From contig JAVLBA010000002.1 in NCBI GenBank assembly GCA_031581485.1, positions 7,404 through 71,403 of the forward strand: DNA of 64,000 nt, given 5' to 3'. The position numbers and the translations under genes are program-made. Origin of the DNA: BM506 sp031581485 (GTDB lineage Bacteria > Desulfobacterota > Desulfobulbia > Desulfobulbales > SURF-16). This document shows positions 43,072 to 51,198 of the stretch, piece by piece (the stretch's first letter is position 1; each line of letters opens with the position of its first letter). Under the pieces are notes generated by a model. It had not been told where the DNA came from and searched no databases. It saw nothing but the letters and a program-made list of their open reading frames with translations.

Positions 43072-45036
43072 ATGGCCAATACTCCCAGTTATGAAGAGCT
43101 GCGCAAGCAGAACCAGATCCTTGTCCAGGAGGCTGCCCAGCAGACCCTGACCAGGAAGGCCCTGGAAGACGATATTGAGCAATATCGTTCGCTGGTGGAA
43201 AATGCCCGTGACCTGATTCATAGTGTCACCCCGGATGGTTCCTTCCTCTATACCAACCAGGCCTGGAAAAATGCCCTGGGATATACCGAAGAGGAGCTCA
43301 AGACCCTCAAGCTCATGGATATCGTCGACGAAAACTGTCGTGACAAATGCCACTGCATTTTCGATAATCTCCTGAGTGGAGAAAATATTGCCCGCAACGA
43401 GACCGTTTTTGTGGCCAAGGATGGCCGCAAGGTCATGGTGGAGGGGCAGTGCACCACCAGTTTCCTCAATGGCAAGGCGACCCGGATGACCGGTTTTTTC
43501 CGGGACATAGAGGAGCGCAACCGCAACGAACAGGCCCTGCGGGAAAGCGAGAGCAGATACCGCGACCTCTTTGAAAATGCCCACGACCTCATCCAGATTC
43601 TCCAACCGGACGGCAAATTCCTCTACGTGAACAACTCCTGGCGGCAGACCTTTGGCTATGGCGAAGAGGAAACTGCAGACCTCTCCATCTTTGACCTCAT
43701 CTCTCCGGACTGCCAGGGCCACTGTGAAGATACCTTCGGTAAAATCATCTCCGAAGAAAAGACCCATTACATCACCACGGTTTTCACCGCCAAAAACGGC
43801 AGGCAGGTCCTGATTGAGGGCAATGCCATCTGTAAATTTGAGGAAGGAAAACCCCTTTACACCCAGTGCATCTTCCGCGATGTCACAGAAAAAAAGGGGA
43901 TGGAGGAGGAACTGATCAAGGCCCAGAAGCTGGAATCCGTGGGCGTTTTTGCCGGCGGCATTGCCCACGACTTCAACAATCTCCTCCAGGCCATTATCGG
44001 CAATATCTCCCTTGCCAAAATGTACATCGATCCCCAGAACAAGGCCTATGAACGGCTGGAAAAAACGGAAAAGGCCTCTGTGCTGGCCCAAAACCTTACC
44101 CAGCAGCTCCTCACCTTCTCCAAAGGCGGCGAACCCATCAAGAGCGTCACCGCCCTCAGCGAAATCGTCAAAGAGGCCACCAGCTTCAGCCTCCGGGGCT
44201 CCAAAGTCAAATGCCATTATCAGATGGCAGACAATCTGTGGCCGGTTGAGGCCGACAAGGGCCAGCTCAGCCAGGTTACCCAGAATCTGGCCATTAATGC
44301 CAGTCAAGCCATGCCTGACGGGGGTATCCTGACCATCAGAGCCACCAATATCACCCTTGACGCCGCCACCATATCCACCCTGCCTGACGGCAAGTATATC
44401 AAGGTCACCTTCCACGATCAGGGCAGCGGCATCAGCAAAGAAAATATCACGAAAATATTTGACCCTTATTTTTCCAGTAAAAAGACGGGCAGCGGCCTGG
44501 GACTGGCCATCTCCTACTCCATCATCAGCAACCATGGCGGCCTGATCACTGCGGAGTCGCAGCCTGGCCAGGGCGCTCTTTTCACCATCTATCTGCCGGC
44601 GGCCCAGGGCATAATCCCTGCCAAAAAAAAGGCAGCCAGCCAATCAACCTTGGAGAAGGGACGCATTCTGATTCTTGATGACGATGAGATTGTTCTGGAT
44701 GTCTTGCAAGAAATGCTCAACGCCATGGGCTGTGAAAACGATGAAGCAAAGGAGGGGCAGCAGGCCATTGACCTCTACAAAAAGGCCTTACAGGACGGCA
44801 GACCCTATAGCGGGGTTATTATGGACCTCACCATACCGGGGGGCATGGGTGGCAAAGAGACGCTGGCCCTGCTTCAACAAATCAATCCCGAGGTCCGGGC
44901 CATTGTTTCAAGTGGCTATGCCAATGATCCCATCATGGCCAACTTCAGGGCGCACGGCTTCTGCGGGGTATTTCCCAAGCCCTACACCATTGAAGATCTG
45001 GGCCAGGCCCTCACCGCCATTTTCAGCCCCACCTGA
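43072..45036 (+). CDS. Hybrid sensor histidine kinase, PAS-PAS-HisKA-HATPase-receiver
   Basis: 654 aa, no membrane span, so cytoplasmic. A short coiled segment, PAS 1 from about residue 37 (RSLVENARDLIHSVTPDGSF), PAS 2 from about 163 (RYRDLFENAHDLIQILQPDG). Then the H-box VFAGGIAHDFNNLLQA near residue 298, N-box NLAINASQAMPDGG, G-boxes DQGSGISKENI and GSGLGLAIS. A C-terminal receiver starts near residue 525 (ILILDDDEIV, phospho-site Asp in VIMDLTIPG, Lys in FPKPYT). Orphan: no adjacent response regulator or HPT gene. Its signal is unknown; the PAS domains have no clear haem or flavin hallmark I can call. Confidence 0.93.
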   Translation: MANTPSYEELRKQNQILVQEAAQQTLTRKALEDDIEQYRSLVENARDLIHSVTPDGSFLYTNQAWKNALGYTEEELKTLKLMDIVDENCRDKCHCIFDNLLSGENIARNETVFVAKDGRKVMVEGQCTTSFLNGKATRMTGFFRDIEERNRNEQALRESESRYRDLFENAHDLIQILQPDGKFLYVNNSWRQTFGYGEEETADLSIFDLISPDCQGHCEDTFGKIISEEKTHYITTVFTAKNGRQVLIEGNAICKFEEGKPLYTQCIFRDVTEKKGMEEELIKAQKLESVGVFAGGIAHDFNNLLQAIIGNISLAKMYIDPQNKAYERLEKTEKASVLAQNLTQQLLTFSKGGEPIKSVTALSEIVKEATSFSLRGSKVKCHYQMADNLWPVEADKGQLSQVTQNLAINASQAMPDGGILTIRATNITLDAATISTLPDGKYIKVTFHDQGSGISKENITKIFDPYFSSKKTGSGLGLAISYSIISNHGGLITAESQPGQGALFTIYLPAAQGIIPAKKKAASQSTLEKGRILILDDDEIVLDVLQEMLNAMGCENDEAKEGQQAIDLYKKALQDGRPYSGVIMDLTIPGGMGGKETLALLQQINPEVRAIVSSGYANDPIMANFRAHGFCGVFPKPYTIEDLGQALTAIFSPT

Positions 45037-45132
45037 GATTCCCCTTCCAAAACCTCTCCTTACAACTGGCCCCAAAAGCTCTTCCCCTTCTTCATCGTTA
45101 TATTCTTTTACCCCCCTGGCCCTGCAAAGGGC

Positions 45133-45192
45133 AGAGGCCCCACCTTCCCCCGCACCGACTGCCCTCAACTGGGGGAAAGCCCTCTTTTTTTT
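45133..45192 (+). terminator. Terminator after the hybrid kinase
   Basis: A two-part stem: AGAGG (45133-45137) with CCTCT (45181-45185) outside, TTCCCCC (45145-45151) with GGGGGAA (45171-45177) inside, followed by a T8 tract. It separates the kinase from the membrane-protein unit. Confidence 0.75.
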
Positions 45193-45292
45193 GAGTTGCT
45201 GTTCTTCAGCCAAGCATTTAAAATAAAATAAATAGGTTATCTTTTTTCAAAAGCCAAACCTTGTGCGGGCCAAAAAAAGAGGAGGAGATCAC

Positions 45293-46756
45293 GTGCCATC
45301 ACCCATTGCCAGTTTGTGGCCCATCACCACTCCGTCTATTTTTATTCTCACCCTTGTAGCGGCCATGCTTCTGCTCTATTTTGGCCGCGCCCCTGCCCAC
45401 AACAGCATCCGTTCTTTTTGCCGGGTCATCAGAAACGGCCTGCGCCTGGCCTCTTTTGCCGTTTTGCGGAGCGAAAAACGTCTCCATATCCGCAACCGGG
45501 AGGTCCTTTTGGCGGCGGGCATATTCAGGATGGAGGGCGACATAGAAAAGGAGTTTCAGCGGGTGGAGCGGATTGTCCAGCGCGACATCCAGGGCTACCC
45601 ATCCCTGCACCGTAAACTTTCCGAAGAAATTATCCGTCTCGACCAGGACTATACAGAAAGCACAGAGGTGCCACCCACGCCGCCGGCCTGGGTCAATGCC
45701 GTGGAGTCCGTGGCTGATCTGGCCCGGCAAAACGACAGCGATCCTCTGATGGGTTCCATTCTCAAGGATGTCCACACCACCATTATCAGGCAGCAGCACA
45801 CAGCCATGGCGGCATACAGGGAAAATACGGGCCGGCGCCACAAAATTCTCGGCACCATGAGGCCTTACTGGCGCCGTCTGGCCAGGGTTCTTGAGGAGGT
45901 GGGCAGCACTGTCAATAATCTTGGCGATCGCGCCAGGATTATTGACCAGAAGATGGAGGCCTACGAAGAAATCAGAAGCGGCTCGAACAAGGCAGCAATC
46001 ATCCTGCAATCCTCATCCTTGACTCAGTTTTTCATTGCTGGTTTCTGGGTCTTGGTGGCCATGGGCGCTCTTATCGTCAATTTTCACCTTATCTCCCTGC
46101 CCATGGCGGAAATGGTGGGCGGCAGCGCCCAGATCGGCGGCTATCCAATCAATGAGATTGCCGCCCTGGTCTTGATTCTCATTGCCACCTTTGCCGGCAT
46201 GGCCCTGCTGGAGGCGTTGCGCATCACCAGCTTCTTTCCCAGGATCGGCGGCCTGGACGCCAAAGAGCGCCGGTTTATCGCCATGGTGGCGGTGGGCTTT
46301 CTCTTTGGCGTGGCCGGCATCGAATCCGCCCTGGCCTATATGCGCGATCTGGTTGCCGCCAATAATGAGGCCCTGCGCCTCTCCCTTCTCATGGAGTCGG
46401 GCGAGACCATGAACGTTGCCCGCAGCATCATTCCCACAGCTGCCCAGATGATGCTTGGCTTCATTCTGCCCTTTGCCCTGACCTTTGCCCTCATTCCCCT
46501 TGAGGCCCTTGTCCACTCCTCCCGCACTGTTTTAGGTTATGGGCTTGAGCTTCTCCTGCGCCTGGGAGCGGCCCAGATCCGCCTGGCGGCCAATCTGGTC
46601 CATTATTCAGGATCTCTTCTGGTGGTACTCTACGACCTTATTATCTTCCTGCCCCTCTGGGTGGAAAAACAGCTGAAAGGCCTGGCCCGCCCACAGGAAT
46701 CATCTCCCAAAGAGAACATAGAGGAAACCAGGACCAAAGAGGCCAAGGTCCTTTGA
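45293..46756 (+). CDS. Multi-span inner membrane protein, unknown function
   Basis: 487 aa from the GTG at 45293, which follows GAGGAGGAG; an upstream GTG at 45263 lacks such a site. One N-terminal span (about residues 12-31) is followed by a soluble, Arg/Glu-rich helical domain of about 210 residues with heptad-like stretches (DIEKEFQRVERIVQRDIQ; ARVLEEVGSTVNNLGDRARIIDQKMEAYEEIR). Then five more spans lie at about 245-265, 288-308, 327-345, 385-405 and 440-462, with a charged tail. No family recognised. It is followed after 46 bases by a VWA-like lipoprotein, and the two probably form one system. Confidence 0.7.
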   Translation: MPSPIASLWPITTPSIFILTLVAAMLLLYFGRAPAHNSIRSFCRVIRNGLRLASFAVLRSEKRLHIRNREVLLAAGIFRMEGDIEKEFQRVERIVQRDIQGYPSLHRKLSEEIIRLDQDYTESTEVPPTPPAWVNAVESVADLARQNDSDPLMGSILKDVHTTIIRQQHTAMAAYRENTGRRHKILGTMRPYWRRLARVLEEVGSTVNNLGDRARIIDQKMEAYEEIRSGSNKAAIILQSSSLTQFFIAGFWVLVAMGALIVNFHLISLPMAEMVGGSAQIGGYPINEIAALVLILIATFAGMALLEALRITSFFPRIGGLDAKERRFIAMVAVGFLFGVAGIESALAYMRDLVAANNEALRLSLLMESGETMNVARSIIPTAAQMMLGFILPFALTFALIPLEALVHSSRTVLGYGLELLLRLGAAQIRLAANLVHYSGSLLVVLYDLIIFLPLWVEKQLKGLARPQESSPKENIEETRTKEAKVL

Positions 46757-46802
46757 AAACCCAGCTCTATCCTGAAGAAAGACCTGACCGGGAAAGAATG
46801 GC

Positions 46803-47474
46803 ATGAATAAAAGAAAATCCTCATTGGCCCTGGCGGCCCTTGCCTTTTTTGCCCTCCTCATGCTTAGCGGCTGCAGGGAGACCCAGCCCCCCCTTACCCA
46901 CACCCAGGGCATCTACATGCTGCTGGACATCTCCGAGATCTCCACTCTTGAACTCAAAAAGGCCCAGGCTATTATCCACTACATCCTCGGCTCCCTGAAT
47001 CCAGCTGATTCTTTTGCTGTGGCCCCCTTGGACAGGCAGAGTGTCCGTGAAAAGAAGCGCATCCACCAAATCACCTTTGACAAACGGCCTTCTGTGGCCA
47101 CCAACCAGAAAAGGGTCTTTGCCCACAAGGTGGGTTCCTTTATCAAGAAGCCCCCCAAGAACCCCGGCCCAGACATCGCGGGCGGCCTGCTCCTGGCCGT
47201 GGAGTGGCTCAGCCAGACAAAGGCCGGCAAGAAGAAGATCCTTATCTTTTCCGACATGGAGGAGGGAAGCACAGGCCCCCGTGGCGAGTTGCAGCTCCCT
47301 CTGAAAGGATTTACGGTCATCGCCCTTAATGTCACGACGCTCCGCTCCGACAGCACAGATCCGCGCGACTACCTGGACCGCCTGAATGGCTGGCGCCTCA
47401 AGGTGGAGAGTGGCGGCGGCAGCTGGCTCATCATCAATGATCTGGCCCGACTGGAACCCGTCATCGGCCCTTAA
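46803..47474 (+). CDS. VWA-like lipoprotein, partner of the preceding membrane protein
   Basis: 223 aa. The signal peptide ends in the lipobox LMLSGC, so the protein is lipid-anchored. The mature part begins YMLLDISEIST, a von Willebrand A-like first strand in which the MIDAS DxSxS is partly kept (D-I-S-E-I-S). Then come PDIAGGLLLAVEWL and KKILIFSDMEEGS, the second MIDAS-type Asp region. VWA domains bind ligands through a metal at this site. No named family recognised. A terminator closes the pair. Confidence 0.72.
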   Translation: MNKRKSSLALAALAFFALLMLSGCRETQPPLTHTQGIYMLLDISEISTLELKKAQAIIHYILGSLNPADSFAVAPLDRQSVREKKRIHQITFDKRPSVATNQKRVFAHKVGSFIKKPPKNPGPDIAGGLLLAVEWLSQTKAGKKKILIFSDMEEGSTGPRGELQLPLKGFTVIALNVTTLRSDSTDPRDYLDRLNGWRLKVESGGGSWLIINDLARLEPVIGP

Positions 47475-47494
47475 CAAGGTTCCTGCAACGCCAT

Positions 47495-47540
47495 AAAAAA
47501 GAGGATCTGCACCGGCTAAGCGTTGCAGACCCTCTTTTTT
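47495..47540. terminator. Bidirectional terminator after the VWA lipoprotein
   Basis: A6-GAGG (47495-47504) with CCTC-T6 (47531-47540), continued by TCTGCA/TGCAGA across an A-C mismatch, loop of 12 bases. T tract on both strands. Confidence 0.9.
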
Positions 47541-47629
47541 ATGGGTACCATCACCAGATACTTTAAAAGATCTTTCCCAGCCCCTGCCCAGAAACCGGGC
47601 CGGGGCTATATATCAGCCTTATCCTTCCT

Positions 47630-48391
47630 ATGCCCTTCACCAGCCCCATCGCCCCCACCGGCTGCTCCGGTTATTGCCAGCGCTGCGGGACCCATCATGT
47701 TCTGCATCAGGGCAGCAGTAGAGGGCCCGCCCTGGCCCTGCAGATTGAGCTTGAAAAAAAAGGCCGCATTGATCTGCAGGCTGCCGCTCATCAGGCCAAT
47801 CCCCTTTGCCGCCTGGATTATCTCTTTGGCCCGGCCCGGGGCCAGATGTTCGGAGTCATGGAGTTCAGGGCCCCGGACAATAGCCGCGGGGTGGTGCGCG
47901 CCTTTTCCGGCCAATATAACGGCAGGTGGCAGGTAGATGGTTGGGCCCCGCCCCTCTTTGCCGAAGAGGTGTGGCATCAGACCAATCAGGACAAGGAACG
48001 GCAGATACGGGAGCTGAGCCGCGCCATTGCGCAGCTTAAGGCCGACATACCCCACCGCCAGGAACTGATCAAGGCGCGGCGCAGCCTTTCCCAGGATCTG
48101 ATGAAAGAGCTGCACGCCATCTACCGTCTCACTAATTTCCGCGGCGAGACCAGGTCCCTCCCCGAGGTCTTTGCCAGCCAGGGCGGCATTCCCACCGGCA
48201 CCGGTGACTGCTGCGCCCCCAAGCTCCTCAACTACGCGGCCCGCCACGCCCTTACCCCCCTCGGCATCAGCGAGTTTTATCTGGGCCGGCCAAACCCCTC
48301 CCGGACCAGGCAGCATGGCCATTTCTACTCAGCCTGCCCGGGAAAATGCCAACCCATCCTGGGCTTTCTGCTCTGCGGCCTGGAGCAGTGA
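47630..48391 (+). CDS. Stand-alone N-terminal module of a split RluA-family protein
   Basis: 253 aa. It matches the N-terminal extension found on some long RluA-family pseudouridine synthases: GQMFGVMEFRAPD, VVRAFSGQYNGRW, WAPPLFAEEVW, a coiled segment of about 50 residues, then IPTGTGDCCAPKLLNYAARH, SEFYLGRPNPSRTRQHGHFYSACPGKCQPILGFLLCGL. In those proteins this region is fused in front of the catalytic domain. Here it stops at 48391 and the synthase starts 2 bases later. An N-terminal CSGYCQRCGTHH cluster may bind metal. Function of the module is not established. The RBS is poor. Confidence 0.72.
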   Translation: MPFTSPIAPTGCSGYCQRCGTHHVLHQGSSRGPALALQIELEKKGRIDLQAAAHQANPLCRLDYLFGPARGQMFGVMEFRAPDNSRGVVRAFSGQYNGRWQVDGWAPPLFAEEVWHQTNQDKERQIRELSRAIAQLKADIPHRQELIKARRSLSQDLMKELHAIYRLTNFRGETRSLPEVFASQGGIPTGTGDCCAPKLLNYAARHALTPLGISEFYLGRPNPSRTRQHGHFYSACPGKCQPILGFLLCGLEQ

Positions 48392-48392
48392 G

Positions 48393-49040
48393 ATGACTCC
48401 CGGCGGCAGCCTCGACATCCTGCACCGTGATGACCACCTGGTGGTGGTCAACAAGCCCGGGGGCCTGCTGTCCGTGCCCGGTCGCGGCCCTGACAAACAG
48501 GAGTGTGTGGTCAATCACCTCAAAGAGCTGATTCCCGCCTGCATAGCCCAGCCCGCTGTCCACCGCCTGGATATGGCCACCTCCGGCCTTATGGTGCTGG
48601 CCCTGACCGCTGCCGTCCACGCCGCCCTATCCCGGCAATTTGCCCAGCGCCAGGTAACCAAAAAATATATTGCTCTGCTGGCAGGCATCCCGAAGGGGCG
48701 AAGCAATGAAAAAATCGAGCTGGCCTTCCGTCTTGACCCGGACAACCGTCCTCACCAGGTGTATGACCCGGTGCGCGGCAAAACAGGGGTGACCAGATGG
48801 CACTTGCTCAGCGCAGAACAGGGCCTGAGCCGGGTGGAGTTCACCCCCCTCACCGGCCGCACTCACCAGTTACGGCTCCATGCCGCCCATGAACTGGGCC
48901 TCCATTGTCCCATTATCGGCGACCCCTTGTACGGTAGCGGTCGGGAGGGTGAGCAGCTCATGCTCCATGCCACCTTTCTCGCCTTTTTTCATCCAGCCAC
49001 CGGAGAGAGGCTCTGCTTCACCTCCAGGCCGCCCTTTTAA
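48393..49040 (+). CDS. RluA-family pseudouridine synthase
   Basis: 215 aa. Catalytic motif AVHRLDMATSGLMVLAL with the Asp of HRLD; VVVNKPGGLLSVPGR at the start; GRTHQLRLHAAHELGLHCPIIGDPLYG toward the end. It modifies uridine in rRNA or tRNA; the exact site cannot be read from sequence. No S4 domain. Start ATG 48393 follows GGAGCAGTGAG and the stop of the preceding gene at one base, implying coupled translation. The larger frame from 48171 is a shadow. Confidence 0.93.
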   Translation: MTPGGSLDILHRDDHLVVVNKPGGLLSVPGRGPDKQECVVNHLKELIPACIAQPAVHRLDMATSGLMVLALTAAVHAALSRQFAQRQVTKKYIALLAGIPKGRSNEKIELAFRLDPDNRPHQVYDPVRGKTGVTRWHLLSAEQGLSRVEFTPLTGRTHQLRLHAAHELGLHCPIIGDPLYGSGREGEQLMLHATFLAFFHPATGERLCFTSRPPF

Positions 49041-49266
49041 TTTTTTTTTCCTGTCTTCTCTTTTTTCATCATAAAGGAGAGCAGGAAACCCGTGGTTCTT
49101 CTTCTCCGCCTTTATGAGCCGTTCCAGCCTCTCTGCTCTTTTTTTCGCTGATTCCGGCGGGATGGATCTTTTTTATCCATATTTGCTATTCACCTTTACT
49201 CCATTACCTGATAAGGTACGGAAACTAAACTGATATTTACCCTCAGCATTTCCCTAACGCAGGACT

Positions 49267-49632
49267 ATGAAAATACTCATTGTTGACGACAGCAAACTCT
49301 CTCGCCTCACCATCCTGAAAAGAATGCCGGCAGCCATCAAAGAGTCCGCCGACATCTGGCAGGGCGCAAACGGGGTTGAGGCCCTTGCCCTGTACAAAGA
49401 ACATCAGCCGGACATTGTCTTTCTCGACCTCACCATGCCGGTGATGGATGGTTTCCAGGCCCTGACCCATATCAGGGCCTTTGACCAGACCTCCAGGGTC
49501 CATATCGTCACCGCTGATATCCAGACCAAATCCCAGGAAAAGGTTATGGATATGGGGGCCGTTGCTGTGGAGGCCAAGCCCATAGACAGCGCCAGACTGG
49601 CCGAAATATTCGCCGCCTTACCCCCGGGATAA
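49267..49632 (+). CDS. Single-domain response regulator
   Basis: 121 aa receiver only: KILIVDDSKLSR (acidic pair), VFLDLTMPVMDGFQAL (phospho-Asp), VTADIQ (Thr) and EAKPID (Lys). The domain is complete and has no output domain. It is followed by a CheC-like protein after 3 bases and a diguanylate cyclase, so the three genes form a phosphorelay-to-c-di-GMP operon by inference. Upstream 226 bases (49041-49266) hold T-rich sequence with a weak hairpin but no gene. Confidence 0.92.
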   Translation: MKILIVDDSKLSRLTILKRMPAAIKESADIWQGANGVEALALYKEHQPDIVFLDLTMPVMDGFQALTHIRAFDQTSRVHIVTADIQTKSQEKVMDMGAVAVEAKPIDSARLAEIFAALPPG

Positions 49633-49635
49633 TTC

Positions 49636-50244
49636 ATGATCCAGGAAGAACTTCAGGAGGTTCTCAGCGAACTGATCAACATCTCCTTTGGCACGGCCAC
49701 TGCCACCATTGCAGATCTGTTTGATAATTTTGCCACCCTCCATGTTCCGGACATCAGCTTCATCGCCATGGATGATCTCCACAAATTCATCCTCAACCAC
49801 TTCAATTGCCAGCAGGTCTATACCACCACCCAGCAATTCAAGGGTAGATTCCAGGGTGAAATCGTCTTTGCCATGGATCCGCAAAGCGCCCTGAACATGC
49901 AGGGCATTATCTTCAGCGACGAGGATCTTGGCGGTGCCGCCCTTCTCAGCCAGGATGAAATCAAGCAGAGCATCCTGGAAATTTCCAATATCCTGGGTTC
50001 ATCCTGCTTGGGCAAACTGGCCCAGCTTCTGGACACCACTATCACCTTTGCCCCACCGGCCATAGAATTTTCCCAAAACCTGCTCAAGACCCCGGCCCAA
50101 ATGCCCTACCAGCATGTGATTGTGATCAGCACGGTGCTCGATTTCAACGCCATGGAAATCCGCGGTAACCTCTTTATCATGTGCACGGATGAGATGTTCA
50201 GCTGGCTGGAAACGGCCTTAGAAGATTACCTGGAAAACCTGTAG
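49636..50244 (+). CDS. CheC-like chemotaxis phosphatase family protein
   Basis: 202 aa with the two CheC/CheX phosphatase helices: LQEVLSELINISFGTATA and IKQSILEISNILGSSCLG, each with the Glu-x-x-Asn pair that inserts into a receiver active site. The family dephosphorylates CheY-like proteins. Here the natural target is the receiver encoded directly upstream. The gene touches the next one without a gap (TAG then ATG). Confidence 0.82.
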   Translation: MIQEELQEVLSELINISFGTATATIADLFDNFATLHVPDISFIAMDDLHKFILNHFNCQQVYTTTQQFKGRFQGEIVFAMDPQSALNMQGIIFSDEDLGGAALLSQDEIKQSILEISNILGSSCLGKLAQLLDTTITFAPPAIEFSQNLLKTPAQMPYQHVIVISTVLDFNAMEIRGNLFIMCTDEMFSWLETALEDYLENL

Positions 50245-51183
50245 ATGCCTGACCAGAAAGCAATCCTTGACACCATTGAAAACGGTATTCTGGTGGTAAC
50301 CCCAGATCTGCAGATACGTTTCTGGAACAGATGGCTGACTCTGCAGACCGGCATCAGCCAAGAGGAGGCCTTGGGCCATTTCCTGCCCACCCTCTTTCCA
50401 GGCACGGGCTTCAACCTCCTGAAACGCAAGGTCAAGATTGCCCTCAAACTCAACTCCTCCACCTTCACCAACTCATCGGTGGAAAAATTCATCATCCCCA
50501 TCAAGCTCCACAACATCACCAAATCCATCTTTCACCATATGCGGCAAGACGTGGTGATCACCCCCCTTGGCGAAGGGGAGGCCAGCATTATCATCTATGA
50601 CACCTCCGCCTTGCTGGAGGCGAAGGCTGTTATCCAGAAGCAGCTTCTGGTCATGGAGAAGCAGGCCACCACAGACACCCTCACCGGTTGCTATAATCGC
50701 AAGATGTTTAACGATCTACTCAAGAGTGAGGTGACAAAGGCTGGCCGCTACCACCATATCTTCTCCCTGATCATCATGGATATCGATAATTTCAAGGCAG
50801 TCAATGATACCTATGGTCACCTGGCCGGCGATGAGGTCTTAAAGGAGATGGCCACCATTACCGGCTGCACCGTCCGGGAAAGTGATCTTTTTGCCCGGTG
50901 GGGCGGGGAGGAATTCTCTGTTTTACTGCCAGAGACCACCCTGGAAGGGGCTGCCATCCTGGCGGAGAAAATAAGGCGTACCATTGCAGCCAATGTCTTC
51001 TGCAACATAGGCAACCTTACCTGCAGTCTCGGGGTGGCGCACTACAATAGCGACGAACACCGGGATACCCTGATCAGCAACGCGGACTGGGCCCTCTATC
51101 ACGCCAAAAACCATGGCAAGAACCAGGTAGCCGTCTTTGATCAGGGAGAGATACAAACCTGGCCGGGCGCCAATGAGAGCTGA
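50245..51183 (+). CDS. PAS-GGDEF diguanylate cyclase
   Basis: 312 aa. A PAS domain at about residues 8-120 (DTIENGILVVTPDLQIRFWNRW) is linked by a short coiled helix to a GGDEF domain (TDTLTGCYNRKMF, DIDNFKAVNDTYGH, ARWGGEEFSVLLPE). The active-site motif is intact as GGEEF, and the I-site RESD lies five residues before it, so the enzyme should make c-di-GMP and be product-inhibited. It is convergent with the NtrC-type regulator. Confidence 0.95.
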   Translation: MPDQKAILDTIENGILVVTPDLQIRFWNRWLTLQTGISQEEALGHFLPTLFPGTGFNLLKRKVKIALKLNSSTFTNSSVEKFIIPIKLHNITKSIFHHMRQDVVITPLGEGEASIIIYDTSALLEAKAVIQKQLLVMEKQATTDTLTGCYNRKMFNDLLKSEVTKAGRYHHIFSLIIMDIDNFKAVNDTYGHLAGDEVLKEMATITGCTVRESDLFARWGGEEFSVLLPETTLEGAAILAEKIRRTIAANVFCNIGNLTCSLGVAHYNSDEHRDTLISNADWALYHAKNHGKNQVAVFDQGEIQTWPGANES

Positions 51184-51198
51184 TTGGCTGCCCCCCCT

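Noticed and set aside
43018..44643. A 541-residue minus-strand open frame
   Set aside because: Antisense to the hybrid kinase. The kinase has complete motifs; this frame has none.
49078..49145. Terminator after the RluA gene
   Set aside because: AGAGCAG/CTGCTCT with a T tract is present, but the 48-base loop makes a functional hairpin doubtful.
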